Origin: a virus
Direction: 5' to 3' (one strand)
IMG/VR virus record: IMGVR_UViG_3300030101_001076
Location: 1-35,757 of that record
DNA: 35,757 bases
The number at the start of each line of letters is the position of its first letter. Positions within the stretch are counted from its first letter, which is position 1. This document shows, piece after piece, positions 28,588-35,757 of this stretch. The notes beneath the pieces were generated by a model, which saw nothing but the letters and a program-made list of their open reading frames with translations, had not been told where the DNA came from and did not search any database. Position numbers and translations under genes: made by a program.

Positions 28588-29427
28588 CTATTTCTTTAAC
28601 TCTAATTCAAACACACCCTCAGCATCAATAAGAACAGAGTTCATCTGCATTTTATTTAAAATAAAATAGCTGTCCTTATCGTTGTGATATTGCATGTTTG
28701 AAGAAACATCTTTACCAATCGCATGTGCTACTGCATCTTGATGATATGCAAAACATTCTATATGCGTGGTACCAGCTGCTCCAGAACCATTAGTTTGTGT
28801 TAAACCACCAAAAGGCATCCACATAAATCCGAGCCATCTTTTAGCAGTCATTCCTGTTGGATAAGGCAAGTCATTCTCTCCTACAAACTCTGCTCTTGAG
28901 AATTGATCTAATGCCATGAGTTGTGACCATTGCTCCCATCCAACAATAACAAATCTTCTTCCATCATCAGGAACGTCATTATTACCAAATTTTTCCATTA
29001 ACTCTAACGCCCAAGCTAATGTTATACCATTGGTTGTTTCATCGTGTGATGATGTGGTTGTTGTCATTTGAGCAAGTATCAACTCATCTGTTTTCCTACC
29101 TAGTGCATATGCACCAGACTGTTGTGCTACAGTCATCTCATCGTGATTAATTCTTAACTGATCTAGGTCATCAACCCATTCACCAGCAAAGAAATCCTCG
29201 ACAGTAACTGACACATTAGTGTGAGCAAGATTCATAGGTGCTATATTACCATGCCTTGCTTTAGTGGTAGCAAATCCCTTACCGATCTTCTGAAATGTGG
29301 TTTTGTTCTTAACACCATTACGAGTTCTTACTGTATTTCTCAGTTTAGAACCCATACGCTGATAAGCCATATGAACCCCAGCTTCAAACTCCTCGATAAA
29401 GGAAGTACTAATTGATGGTGTAGCCAT
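28588..29427 (-). CDS. Major capsid protein
   Basis: The HK97-fold shell protein, 279 residues, smaller than T7 gp10A (345). Typical blocks are EEFEAGVHMAYQRMGSKLRN, TVRTRNGVKNKTTFQKIGKG, EDFFAGEWVDDLDQLRINHD and GRKTDELILAQMTTTTSSHD, as in the phage_capsid_2 group. It lies directly after the scaffold gene. A very strong AAAGGAGATAGCG site precedes the ATG, suiting its need for high output. Confidence 0.92.
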   Translation of the reverse strand: MATPSISTSFIEEFEAGVHMAYQRMGSKLRNTVRTRNGVKNKTTFQKIGKGFATTKARHGNIAPMNLAHTNVSVTVEDFFAGEWVDDLDQLRINHDEMTVAQQSGAYALGRKTDELILAQMTTTTSSHDETTNGITLAWALELMEKFGNNDVPDDGRRFVIVGWEQWSQLMALDQFSRAEFVGENDLPYPTGMTAKRWLGFMWMPFGGLTQTNGSGAAGTTHIECFAYHQDAVAHAIGKDVSSNMQYHNDKDSYFILNKMQMNSVLIDAEGVFELELKK

Positions 29428-29574
29428 CGCTATCTCCTTTAAAAAAGTTTAAGTTACATTTTCATCAGTAGGTTATTCGCTTACCTCATCGTTATTGAAG
29501 TTAATCCATGCCTGGGCTTCTTGAGTTGGTTTACGAGCCTTCTATATATATAAAAACAAATTTATCTAAGATTG
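29428..29574 (-). promoter_or_regulatory. Leader between scaffold and capsid genes
   Basis: A 147-base noncoding gap, unusually long for this packed operon. On the minus strand it begins with TTAACA and an AT stretch TATATATATAG that could be a weak promoter for the capsid gene (the spacing is not ideal). A 22-codon open frame (29473-29538) reading ARKPTQEAQAWINFNNDEVS has no start codon. Extra transcription of capsid mRNA is the likely purpose. Confidence 0.35.
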
Positions 29575-30387
29575 TTAATTCACATTAGTTTTTTGTCTTG
29601 CTAATTGTGCAGATACTTGTCTTACCTTGGCAATATGTGCTGGATCACCACCATTCTTCCAATACTTTTCATCTGCAATCATAGCCTTTAGATCATCTTG
29701 AGTAACTGCTTCTTGAAACTCTGTAGTGTTAACCATATTAAATTTAGGCTGACCATTAAGCTCCATTAACTCCTCAAAGCATTTAACCATATTAGCACTA
29801 GCTGGAATGTTTGCAAAAGCATTATAGGCAGTTTCACTTAAATGACTATGAGCCCAAGTATCTACTCTTTCTAATCTTCTCTCTGCATGTTCGCCAAGAG
29901 CCTCACTCTCAACATTCCAATCAGGCCCACTTTGAGCAGAAACAGTATTATATTCAGCGATCAACTCATTGAACTCATTATTATCTAAACCATATTCATG
30001 TGCTTTATCCCTAAACCAGTCAACCATAGGATCATCTTCTTGAACTACAAGTTCTTCACCTTCTTTACTTTGAAGTTCTATTTTATAATCAGCTGGACTT
30101 ATTGGGGCGTTTTTTTCAGCTTCTTCATTAATTTCTTTAATAAGTTCTTCTTTAATCTCATCACGTCTAGTATGAAACTTTTGCTCCAAACTTTTGTAAC
30201 TTGAAGCCAATTGTTCTGGTGTTTCAAACTTAGTGTCGAGCCACTCTGGTCTTTCTTGAGTTTGTTCAGTTGTGACTTGATTTTCCTGTCCTTGAGCTTC
30301 TTGCTGAACTTCTTGGTTTTCTTGCTCAGTTGTTTCTGTATTGGTGCTTTCATTGCTGTTTGTAATTGTTTCTTGCTCATTACTCAT
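29575..30387 (-). CDS. Capsid scaffolding protein
   Basis: 270 residues. The N-terminus is very acidic and Gln/Glu/Thr-rich (SNEQETITNSNESTNTETTE). A helical, charged body contains PEWLDTKFETPEQLASSYKS, a motif usual in podovirus scaffolds, and the C-terminus turns basic (AHIAKVRQVSAQLARQKTNV), as expected for capsid contact. It lies just upstream of the capsid gene. It guides procapsid assembly and is then released. Confidence 0.88.
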   Translation of the reverse strand: MSNEQETITNSNESTNTETTEQENQEVQQEAQGQENQVTTEQTQERPEWLDTKFETPEQLASSYKSLEQKFHTRRDEIKEELIKEINEEAEKNAPISPADYKIELQSKEGEELVVQEDDPMVDWFRDKAHEYGLDNNEFNELIAEYNTVSAQSGPDWNVESEALGEHAERRLERVDTWAHSHLSETAYNAFANIPASANMVKCFEELMELNGQPKFNMVNTTEFQEAVTQDDLKAMIADEKYWKNGGDPAHIAKVRQVSAQLARQKTNVN

Positions 30388-30402
30388 TGTTTCTCCCTTT
30401 AT

Positions 30403-30672
30403 TTAGCAATCCCACTTTCTTAATGCTTTATTTATACGACTATTTGGATCATTTGCAACTTTTTTACTTGTAAGCTTTTTCTTCATACCCATCATTCTTT
30501 TACAAAATGATCTTCTTCGAGCAGCTGCCTTTGGGCTTTTCTTAGCTTCTTTTGCAGAAACTGGTCGTTTAATATTCTTCCCTTTACGCCTAAGACTAGC
30601 ACGTCCTTTGGCATTAAGTCCTCCTGATGGATTCTTTCCTTCTTTTCTTTGCCAAGCTGGAGTCTTTGCCAT
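30403..30672 (-). CDS. DUF6321-like small basic protein (89 aa)
   Basis: KTPAWQRKEGKNPSGGLNAK, GRASLRRKGKNIKRPVSAKE and KSPKAAARRRSFCKRMMGM are the typical blocks of a marine phage family (DUF6321). It is very basic, with a KALRKWDC end. Likely binds DNA or is packaged with it. It sits in a string of small basic genes between portal and scaffold. Confidence 0.75.
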   Translation of the reverse strand: MAKTPAWQRKEGKNPSGGLNAKGRASLRRKGKNIKRPVSAKEAKKSPKAAARRRSFCKRMMGMKKKLTSKKVANDPNSRINKALRKWDC

Positions 30673-30675
30673 TTT

Positions 30676-30906
30676 TTAAGTCCTCGCATAGGTTGGTTTC
30701 TTACCACCACTTGCTGGATTTGTAGATTTTTTTCTTGCTACTGCTTTTTTCTTATCACTTTTACTCATAGCTTTTGCCTTTGCTGATGGTACACATTTAG
30801 GGTATCCACGACCATCTCCCATCTTTCTACCACAAGGAGGATGTTTGCCATCTTTCTTAGTAGATATATCAACCCACTTCTCATTGAACCACTTTTTTAA
30901 ACTCAT
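30676..30906 (-). CDS. DUF5872-like small basic protein (76 aa)
   Basis: KKWFNEKWVDISTKKDGKHP, PCGRKMGDGRGYPKCVPSAK and the K/R-rich end match DUF5872, with cysteines at residues 25 and 38 that could bind metal. The family is frequent in marine phages and some algal-virus genomes and has no known role. Its ATG overlaps the previous stop (TAATG). Confidence 0.75.
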   Translation of the reverse strand: MSLKKWFNEKWVDISTKKDGKHPPCGRKMGDGRGYPKCVPSAKAKAMSKSDKKKAVARKKSTNPASGGKKPTYART

Positions 30907-31043
30907 TAAGCGTACTTACCACCCATCTTTTTATACTGCTGAACAAGTTGGCCTGATGCATATGCACTTGGCCACTTCTTTACTCTGGCTTTAACAATAG
31001 CCATTGCTCTTTTATATAATTTAGGATTTGTTGGTTTCGCCAT
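30906..31043 (-). CDS. Small basic protein (45 aa)
   Basis: MAKPTNPKLYKRAMAIVKAR, then WPSAYASGQLVQQYKKMGGK. The PSAYAS..LV..YKK.GGKY pattern recurs in small marine phage proteins, often encoded next to or fused with DUF5872. It overlaps the 90-residue gene by 23 bases and is linked to the DUF5872 gene by TAATG. Probably a DNA- or virion-associated peptide. Confidence 0.7.
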   Translation of the reverse strand: MAKPTNPKLYKRAMAIVKARVKKWPSAYASGQLVQQYKKMGGKYA

Positions 31044-31293
31044 GTTTTCTCCCCATTTCTGTTCTAGCTTTGATCATTGCAACTACCCATCTTTGTCCCT
31101 CAAAGTGTGCAAGACTTTCGATTCCCAATCCAGCACCATGTACATTATTCGTTGTAATGTTTTCAAGGTATTGGAGAAAAGACTTACCAATACCCGTAGA
31201 GAATAAAGCATGGGCTTTACTATTAAGATCAATTTCAACTTCTGTAGGATATTGCCTTCCATCTACTGACTTTACTGCTCTTTCTTTGTTCAT
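31021..31293 (-). CDS. Hypothetical protein downstream of portal (90 aa)
   Basis: A soluble alpha/beta protein (TEVEIDLNSKAHALFSTGIG, KSFLQYLENITTNN, HFEGQRWVVAMIKARTEMGR). Relatives with an EG.RW...MI.AR ending sit after portal genes in other marine podoviruses, from memory. Its ATG overlaps the portal stop (ATGA). Function unknown; possibly a head-completion or packaging accessory. Confidence 0.7.
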   Translation of the reverse strand: MNKERAVKSVDGRQYPTEVEIDLNSKAHALFSTGIGKSFLQYLENITTNNVHGAGLGIESLAHFEGQRWVVAMIKARTEMGRKHGETNKS

Positions 31294-32873
31294 CGTTGCA
31301 TACCTTGTTGGTTCATAAGTTGCATTGCCATTTCAATATTTTGCTGTACTTCGTTTTGTTTTGCAAGCAATGCTTCTTTTATACCAAACTTGGATGCTAA
31401 ATATTTAATTACTTCTTGCTGATTATATAAAGCTGGTGTTATCTCTGGCCCAAAGGTGCCAGCAACAGTTTGTTGAAATCTTACAAAGTCTGCGACATCT
31501 TGTTGATCTTGAGCCCTCAATAAAGGAGATACTGGAACTATTCTAATATTTCTACCATCAATCTGTGGAAGCTCAAGTAAACCTTGTTCTTGGTATATAG
31601 CTACCACTCTTTCAACTAACGGATGTAAAAATTCTTTTTGCATACGACCAGCTACTGCACCCATATCTCTTGCTACATCAGCAAGTCTTTCAGATACTTC
31701 TGTTGCTGATAATGGTGTTTTTGCATTTGCTCTTGTATCTAATTCATCTATAAATAATGCTTTTCTTACATTTCTTCTCATGTCTTCAAGTATGAGTTGA
31801 CCAACATCAAATCTTGCTGGACTTTGTAATGATTCTAAACTAGAGCCAGGGGATCGTGGTATAAAGGTTCCAGGTTGAATTGTTATGTTATCAGGATTAA
31901 ATACACCATCATCATCATAGACATATGCACCACCTATAGCCATTTCAGCATTTTCTAGTATAAGTTGTACTGTAAGATTTAATGTTTTAATTGCTGGCAT
32001 TGCCTGTAAAACTGGCCCTCTGCCCCACACTTCAAACCCAGACTTAGACCATCTTGTTGTAATCCAAGGAACGGAACCTCTGCCTTTTAATGTTGCTTTT
32101 TGTAAAACAGCTTTATCTGTGTCAGAAATCAAATAGTAAGTATACTCATCCTTAAATTTATCTTCACTATCATACATAGTTGCTTCAATAAGTTTTGTCT
32201 TTCTTCTTGGATCACGTTTTTGAGCAGCTTCCATTTCTTTTGTATATTTAGCATTGGGATATCGTTGCTTGACTTCAGTAATATCACACTCAGTCATCCA
32301 TCTAAACCAGCTATTAACTGTATCCATGGGGCCTGGGAGGAGGGCAAGATTAGTTGGGGGTACTGCTGTAAAATGTAGATCACCTACAAAACGACCAGAC
32401 TCAACAAGCATATTCATTGTACCAATGCCTAAATCTTGCAAGCCCTCATGGAACTCTGCATTAAAATTACTATTTCTTAATCCTTCGTGTAGTATTTCAG
32501 TTATATTATCTAATTCAGAAAGTAAGTCTTTTGTTATTTGTTCAGGAGGATACTCTGGCCCTGGCATTAATGTAAAAGCTCTACCATTGGGAGGAAAGAA
32601 TCCCAATTGTAATCTTGAGGCAAAACGAGGCAATCCAGTTACAGCTGTTTCATCAAATATATTTTGTGTTCTTCTTTCTCCAGAGAACTCACCATAGAAA
32701 CTTTCTCTTTGTGGCATCACAAAGTCATATATTTCTTCCCATATATCTGTCCAATTATGCCACTTACCTAAAGCTCTTTTGTACTGAGCCATGACTTTTT
32801 TGTAGTCATCATCGCCTTTACCACCAGCTTGACCTACTGGACTTGCATCACCAGTATATTCATCTCTAATCAT
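31290..32873 (-). CDS. Portal (head-tail connector) protein
   Basis: 527 residues, almost the length of T7 gp8 (536). Recognised from WTDIWEEIYDFVMPQRESFY near the N-terminus, the TQNIFDETAVTGLPRFASRL block (residues 69-88) and the helical C-terminus with TPLSATEVSERLADVARDMG, all typical of T7-like portals. It forms the dodecameric ring through which DNA is packaged and ejected. It is coupled by ATGA overlaps on both sides. Confidence 0.92.
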   Translation of the reverse strand: MIRDEYTGDASPVGQAGGKGDDDYKKVMAQYKRALGKWHNWTDIWEEIYDFVMPQRESFYGEFSGERRTQNIFDETAVTGLPRFASRLQLGFFPPNGRAFTLMPGPEYPPEQITKDLLSELDNITEILHEGLRNSNFNAEFHEGLQDLGIGTMNMLVESGRFVGDLHFTAVPPTNLALLPGPMDTVNSWFRWMTECDITEVKQRYPNAKYTKEMEAAQKRDPRRKTKLIEATMYDSEDKFKDEYTYYLISDTDKAVLQKATLKGRGSVPWITTRWSKSGFEVWGRGPVLQAMPAIKTLNLTVQLILENAEMAIGGAYVYDDDGVFNPDNITIQPGTFIPRSPGSSLESLQSPARFDVGQLILEDMRRNVRKALFIDELDTRANAKTPLSATEVSERLADVARDMGAVAGRMQKEFLHPLVERVVAIYQEQGLLELPQIDGRNIRIVPVSPLLRAQDQQDVADFVRFQQTVAGTFGPEITPALYNQQEVIKYLASKFGIKEALLAKQNEVQQNIEMAMQLMNQQGMQR

Positions 32874-33100
32874 TTGTTTGAATCACCCATAAATTTTCTT
32901 CTATAACCTCCGAACCCTTCCATATCTTCTCCTTGCAAAGATTTAGCTCCAAATAGGTTCGATTTTATTTTTCTCTCTCTGTCTAACCTTTGGTCTTCTT
33001 GCATTTGTTTTTCCTTTGCCAGTCTTTCTTGCTCTGCTTTTTTTTGAGCTTCTAGAGCTGGGTCTGGTGGTGGTGCCGATGGTGTTCTCAGAAAGCCCAT
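32870..33100 (-). CDS. Hypothetical Pro/charged-rich protein (76 aa)
   Basis: Begins MGFLRTPSAPPPDPALEAQK, followed by a charged helix (KAEQERLAKEKQMQEDQRLD) and a Gly-rich end. Similar MGFLxxPxxPPP proteins occur near portal genes. I choose the ATG at 33100, 12 codons inside the longest frame, because GGGAGAAGAAC precedes it. Its first half lies under the out-of-frame C-terminus of the 184-residue gene. Likely a small structural or assembly factor. Confidence 0.65.
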   Translation of the reverse strand: MGFLRTPSAPPPDPALEAQKKAEQERLAKEKQMQEDQRLDRERKIKSNLFGAKSLQGEDMEGFGGYRRKFMGDSNK

Positions 33101-33497
33101 GTTCTTCTCCCTTTTGTTTAAAAATGACTTGTCCACCTCTTTTTAGCAATTCACAATATAATTGATAAGGTGTAAGTATAAAAATATTTCTAATATTACA
33201 TAAATGCTTTATAAAACTAACACAATATAAGAGTCTTGGGAGCCAGATTGGATAAGATGTAGCTTCATATTCTATACATGTACACTCAGACATCATAAAA
33301 GCTATTAATTCATTGGCATTTTCCCCTTGTAAAGCAATAAAATTAAATCCTTGAGTTGTAAATTCAATTTTTACCCATTGATCTAGCTCTGGAAAGTACT
33401 GAACAGCAAAAGCATGACTAAATTTGGGATGTTTTTTAGTAAAAAATTTCCAAATTCCTAGATTTGGACTTTCACAAAAGCAAATTATCCATTTCAT
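32943..33497 (-). CDS. Hypothetical protein with long out-of-frame C-terminal overlap (184 aa)
   Basis: The first about 125 residues look like a real globular domain (FFTKKHPKFSHAFAVQYFPE, FNFIALQGENANELIAFMMS, NIFILTPYQLYCELLKRGGQ), known from marine phages near terminase and often ending after the GG. The last about 53 residues, from 33100 on, are read in a second frame across the next gene and are low-complexity Arg/Lys/Ser. The ATG overlaps the terL stop (ATGA). Either a stop was lost and the tail is tolerated, or the tail is used. Confidence 0.7.
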   Translation of the reverse strand: MKWIICFCESPNLGIWKFFTKKHPKFSHAFAVQYFPELDQWVKIEFTTQGFNFIALQGENANELIAFMMSECTCIEYEATSYPIWLPRLLYCVSFIKHLCNIRNIFILTPYQLYCELLKRGGQVIFKQKGEEHGLSENTIGTTTRPSSRSSKKSRARKTGKGKTNARRPKVRQREKNKIEPIWS

Positions 33498-35032
33498 AAT
33501 GCTCTTAAAGACCTTCCTCGTTTTCTAGTTCTCATTCTATCAAAAGGATTACTTACCCTCTGGACTATGGTAGGGGTTTTTGGTGTATTTAAACCAATAA
33601 CAACCTTTTTCCCCTCTCCACCCCCAAGAAAAGCGTACTGTAGGGCATCATGTATGTGGGAAAACCTATTCTTTTCTGGTTTATCTTCATACTTTTCATT
33701 ACCCATATAATAAATTCTTTTATATTGATAACCTCCCTCAAAGCCAGAGATAAGATTTGTACATGTTGGAGATATAAGTAAAGACGGATAGCCCTCTGAC
33801 ATCCTATTAATAACACCTTCTACTGCTTCTATGCGAACTGATATATCATTACTTGGAGCTGGATAAGCAGCTATACCACATGCTCTCATTATCATAAAGG
33901 GAGTATGCTCAGATGTTTGAGCCATTTGATTACCAGCTGGATCTCCAACAAACTTATAAGTTAGTTTATCCCATTCGTTCTTTGCTATTTCTTTTTTAAG
34001 ATATTCAGCAAAACGTGTAGCTCCCATATCTTTGCCAATAACCTCATGGAAAACAATCCATCGACCAGCATGTATATTCTGACAGAATATAGCACTAGGA
34101 GTTCTGCCAAAATCTAAACCAACAATTACATCTACTTCTTTCTTTGGCTCTAAAGATTCCGTAGATACATGTGTATCTTTTCTAAATGTAGGATAAACTT
34201 GTTTACCATCCATAATAGTTTGGTATTCATTCAATACATAAACTTTGACCCAACTTGGGGATTTACCCAATATAATCTTATCATAATATTGTGCTTGTAG
34301 GTTCTGTCTATTTTCAGAGTGTGGATTAGCCACATAGCCAACTAGATTGCCATTTTCATCTTTATTCTCTTGCATTGCACCAGCTTGAGAGAAAAAATTC
34401 CAATCATCAGGTTTTACCATCAGTAACTTTTCTTCTTGAGTTAGATACTCAGGTACAGGAACTTCTCCACTAACAATACCCCACCAATGAGATTCATCAG
34501 GACTATTGGTATCCATAATAACACCATACCAACTTGGGCCACCCTCTCTCATAGATGGAAAACGACCAACTCTCATTGTGCAAGCATCAACTATACTTTT
34601 TGATATTTCTCTAGCTTCATTAATCCAAACACCAGTAAGTTCTAAAGATAATAGCTTTTTTACATCTTCAGATTTATCAAGAGCCAGAAATATAACTTCA
34701 AGTTCTACTGTAGTTTCATCAGGTAAAGCAAAGCAAATATTATGAGTGTAGGGAGGACTCCAAACAAATCTGCCTAGATCATCACTAAACCAATCTCTCC
34801 AAGTCTTGATTGTTGTTGTTTTAAGTTGAGGATTTGTATTTCTAATAATAGCCCAACGACTTCTTCTTACCTTCTGATCATTAGGTTTTTGCTTAATAGC
34901 TTTCCTCATGATCTCCATGCAACAAGTAACTGATTTACCACTACCTACTGGCCCTCTGATACCACGAACAAAGGAACCATCTTTCATAAAAGATTTAGCA
35001 ACGACCCCAGGTGGTTTGTAATCCAGATTCAT
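33494..35032 (-). CDS. terL: Terminase large subunit (TerL)
   Basis: The packaging ATPase and nuclease, 512 residues. Walker A is GPVGSGKS (27-34) and Walker B with catalytic glutamate lies in GVWINEARE (134-142). The RNase H-like nuclease starts at IVGLDFGRTPSAIFCQ (D307), with D364 in FVGDPAGNQ and a late aspartate in HIHDALQYAFLGG. It threads DNA through the portal and cuts it. Start overlaps the stop of the disordered protein (ATGA). The related small subunit is across the circular junction at 203-634. Confidence 0.95.
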   Translation of the reverse strand: MNLDYKPPGVVAKSFMKDGSFVRGIRGPVGSGKSVTCCMEIMRKAIKQKPNDQKVRRSRWAIIRNTNPQLKTTTIKTWRDWFSDDLGRFVWSPPYTHNICFALPDETTVELEVIFLALDKSEDVKKLLSLELTGVWINEAREISKSIVDACTMRVGRFPSMREGGPSWYGVIMDTNSPDESHWWGIVSGEVPVPEYLTQEEKLLMVKPDDWNFFSQAGAMQENKDENGNLVGYVANPHSENRQNLQAQYYDKIILGKSPSWVKVYVLNEYQTIMDGKQVYPTFRKDTHVSTESLEPKKEVDVIVGLDFGRTPSAIFCQNIHAGRWIVFHEVIGKDMGATRFAEYLKKEIAKNEWDKLTYKFVGDPAGNQMAQTSEHTPFMIMRACGIAAYPAPSNDISVRIEAVEGVINRMSEGYPSLLISPTCTNLISGFEGGYQYKRIYYMGNEKYEDKPEKNRFSHIHDALQYAFLGGGEGKKVVIGLNTPKTPTIVQRVSNPFDRMRTRKRGRSLRAL

Positions 35033-35706
35033 CCTAGTAACAGTCTACGTCTTGCTCCACCACCTTGAGATAACAAGCCACGTCTAGCAGCTGCACTAAC
35101 ACCAGTAGTTGTACTGTCTGTTTTATTCTGTGTTTGAATTTGTGATCCAGCTGTTCCTACATTACCAGATTCAGAACCATTATCACTTCCAGCAACATCC
35201 TTTAATGCTTCGGTTGTGTATCTTTGAGTTTTTGGATCAAATGTAACTCCAGTACTTCTTCCTATTGGATCAAAAGCACTTTCACCAGAAAATCTGCCTT
35301 CCCTTACAACACCACGATATTGACCATCACGATCAAAGACTGCATTACCACCTTTACGAAGTTCACCAGCTTGTTGTCGAAAAGCCAAACTTCTTACAAA
35401 ACTCGCTGGTCTACCCAAAGGAAACATAGCCTCTCTCATGTTAAGCACAGAATTGCCACGTTTTTGTCCAGTAAAATCTTCAGTTGAAGCTCTTTCTTCT
35501 AAATCTTGAGCTAGTGATATATTACTTCTTACATCTTGTGTTGGCCTGCTAACTGGCAAAGCCATACCAGTTTCTCTCTCACTTCTTCTTGATGAGGCTT
35601 GTTGTTGGTTATAAGTATCAAAGCCCCTTTGTCTTTCTTTTTTACGTCTTTGAACTTCAGCATTTTCTACTCCTGATGCTCCAGAGGATGACGATTCACT
35701 TCCCAT
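35029..35706 (-). CDS. Hypothetical disordered protein upstream of terL (225 aa)
   Basis: Low-complexity, charged and probably mostly disordered (MGSESSSSGASGVENAEVQR; later SDNGSESGNVGTAGSQIQTQ). The C-terminus VSAAARRGLLSQGGGARRRL followed by LLG is a short basic motif seen, from memory, at the ends of other phage proteins of this position. It may aid head completion or bind the terminase. AAGGAG precedes the ATG at 35706. The first 17 codons are repeated at window positions 1-51. Confidence 0.75.
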   Translation of the reverse strand: MGSESSSSGASGVENAEVQRRKKERQRGFDTYNQQQASSRRSERETGMALPVSRPTQDVRSNISLAQDLEERASTEDFTGQKRGNSVLNMREAMFPLGRPASFVRSLAFRQQAGELRKGGNAVFDRDGQYRGVVREGRFSGESAFDPIGRSTGVTFDPKTQRYTTEALKDVAGSDNGSESGNVGTAGSQIQTQNKTDSTTTGVSAAARRGLLSQGGGARRRLLLG

Positions 35707-35757
35707 ATGATTCTCCTTAAAATACTTTTTTAGAGTAGAATTTTTTTTTGATATTTA
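35656..35757. repeat. Right copy of 102-bp terminal direct repeat
   Basis: Same 102 bases as 1-102 except position 35754 (t versus c at 99). It covers the start of the 225-residue gene, its ribosome-binding site and a nine-T run (35741-35749). Confidence 0.95.

Noticed and set aside
1-35757. CRISPR arrays, insertion sequences, toxin-antitoxin or host metabolic genes
   Set aside because: Looked for regular spaced repeats, transposase motifs and auxiliary metabolic genes; none seen.

Overview
This window is one complete phage genome, or very nearly so, in circular form. Its first 102 bases recur as its last 102 bases with a single mismatch, so the unique sequence is about 35,655 bp. The layout is that of a short-tailed (T7-like) podovirus. 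The order terminase, portal, scaffold, capsid, tail tubular A, tail tubular B, three ejection proteins and T7-type tail fibre matches the T7 virion module. The DNA is AT-rich and the accessory proteins are of types common in ocean phages: DUF5872- and DUF6321-like small basic proteins, an EF-hand membrane protein, a plastocyanin-like fibre domain and C1q-like fibre proteins. No RNA polymerase, DNA polymerase, helicase, integrase, tRNA or CRISPR array is seen. The gene content resembles the HTVC010P type of SAR11 phages. That placement, and so the host, is inference from memory of the group and was not tested.

Layout. From about 1.2 to 9.97 kb, genes are mostly on the + strand and form the early/DNA region. 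It holds small unknown genes, an SSB flanked by two clear intrinsic terminators, a ParB-like protein with a C-terminal SAP-like motif, a YqaJ-type exonuclease and a DUF1071/Sak-type annealing protein. A divergent - strand pair inside it encodes a RuvC-like resolvase and a small XRE-type regulator. From about 9.96 kb to the window end, and through the circular junction to about 0.69 kb, genes are on the - strand and form the late region. In transcription order it runs: small terminase (203-634), a disordered protein, large terminase, portal, small basic proteins, scaffold, capsid, tail tubular proteins, ejection proteins, tail fibre, an island of small beta-rich fibre/adhesin proteins, small membrane proteins, a 3-TM holin, a 36-aa Cys4 protein and a GH108 endolysin.

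How it may work. Replication seems to lean on host polymerases, with the phage adding a recombination kit (exonuclease, annealing protein, SSB, resolvase). Two control points can be read from the DNA. One is a near-consensus late promoter before the small terminase, whose spacer is filled by a perfect 6-5-6 dyad. The other is a pair of overlapping divergent promoters carrying an inverted repeat between the XRE gene and the recombination genes. Late genes are tightly packed with many ATGA-type stop/start overlaps. Two noncoding stretches (about 700-1020 and 2931-3300) are rich in hairpins. The second ends in a 15-bp terminator hairpin and is the best candidate for an undescribed phage RNA.
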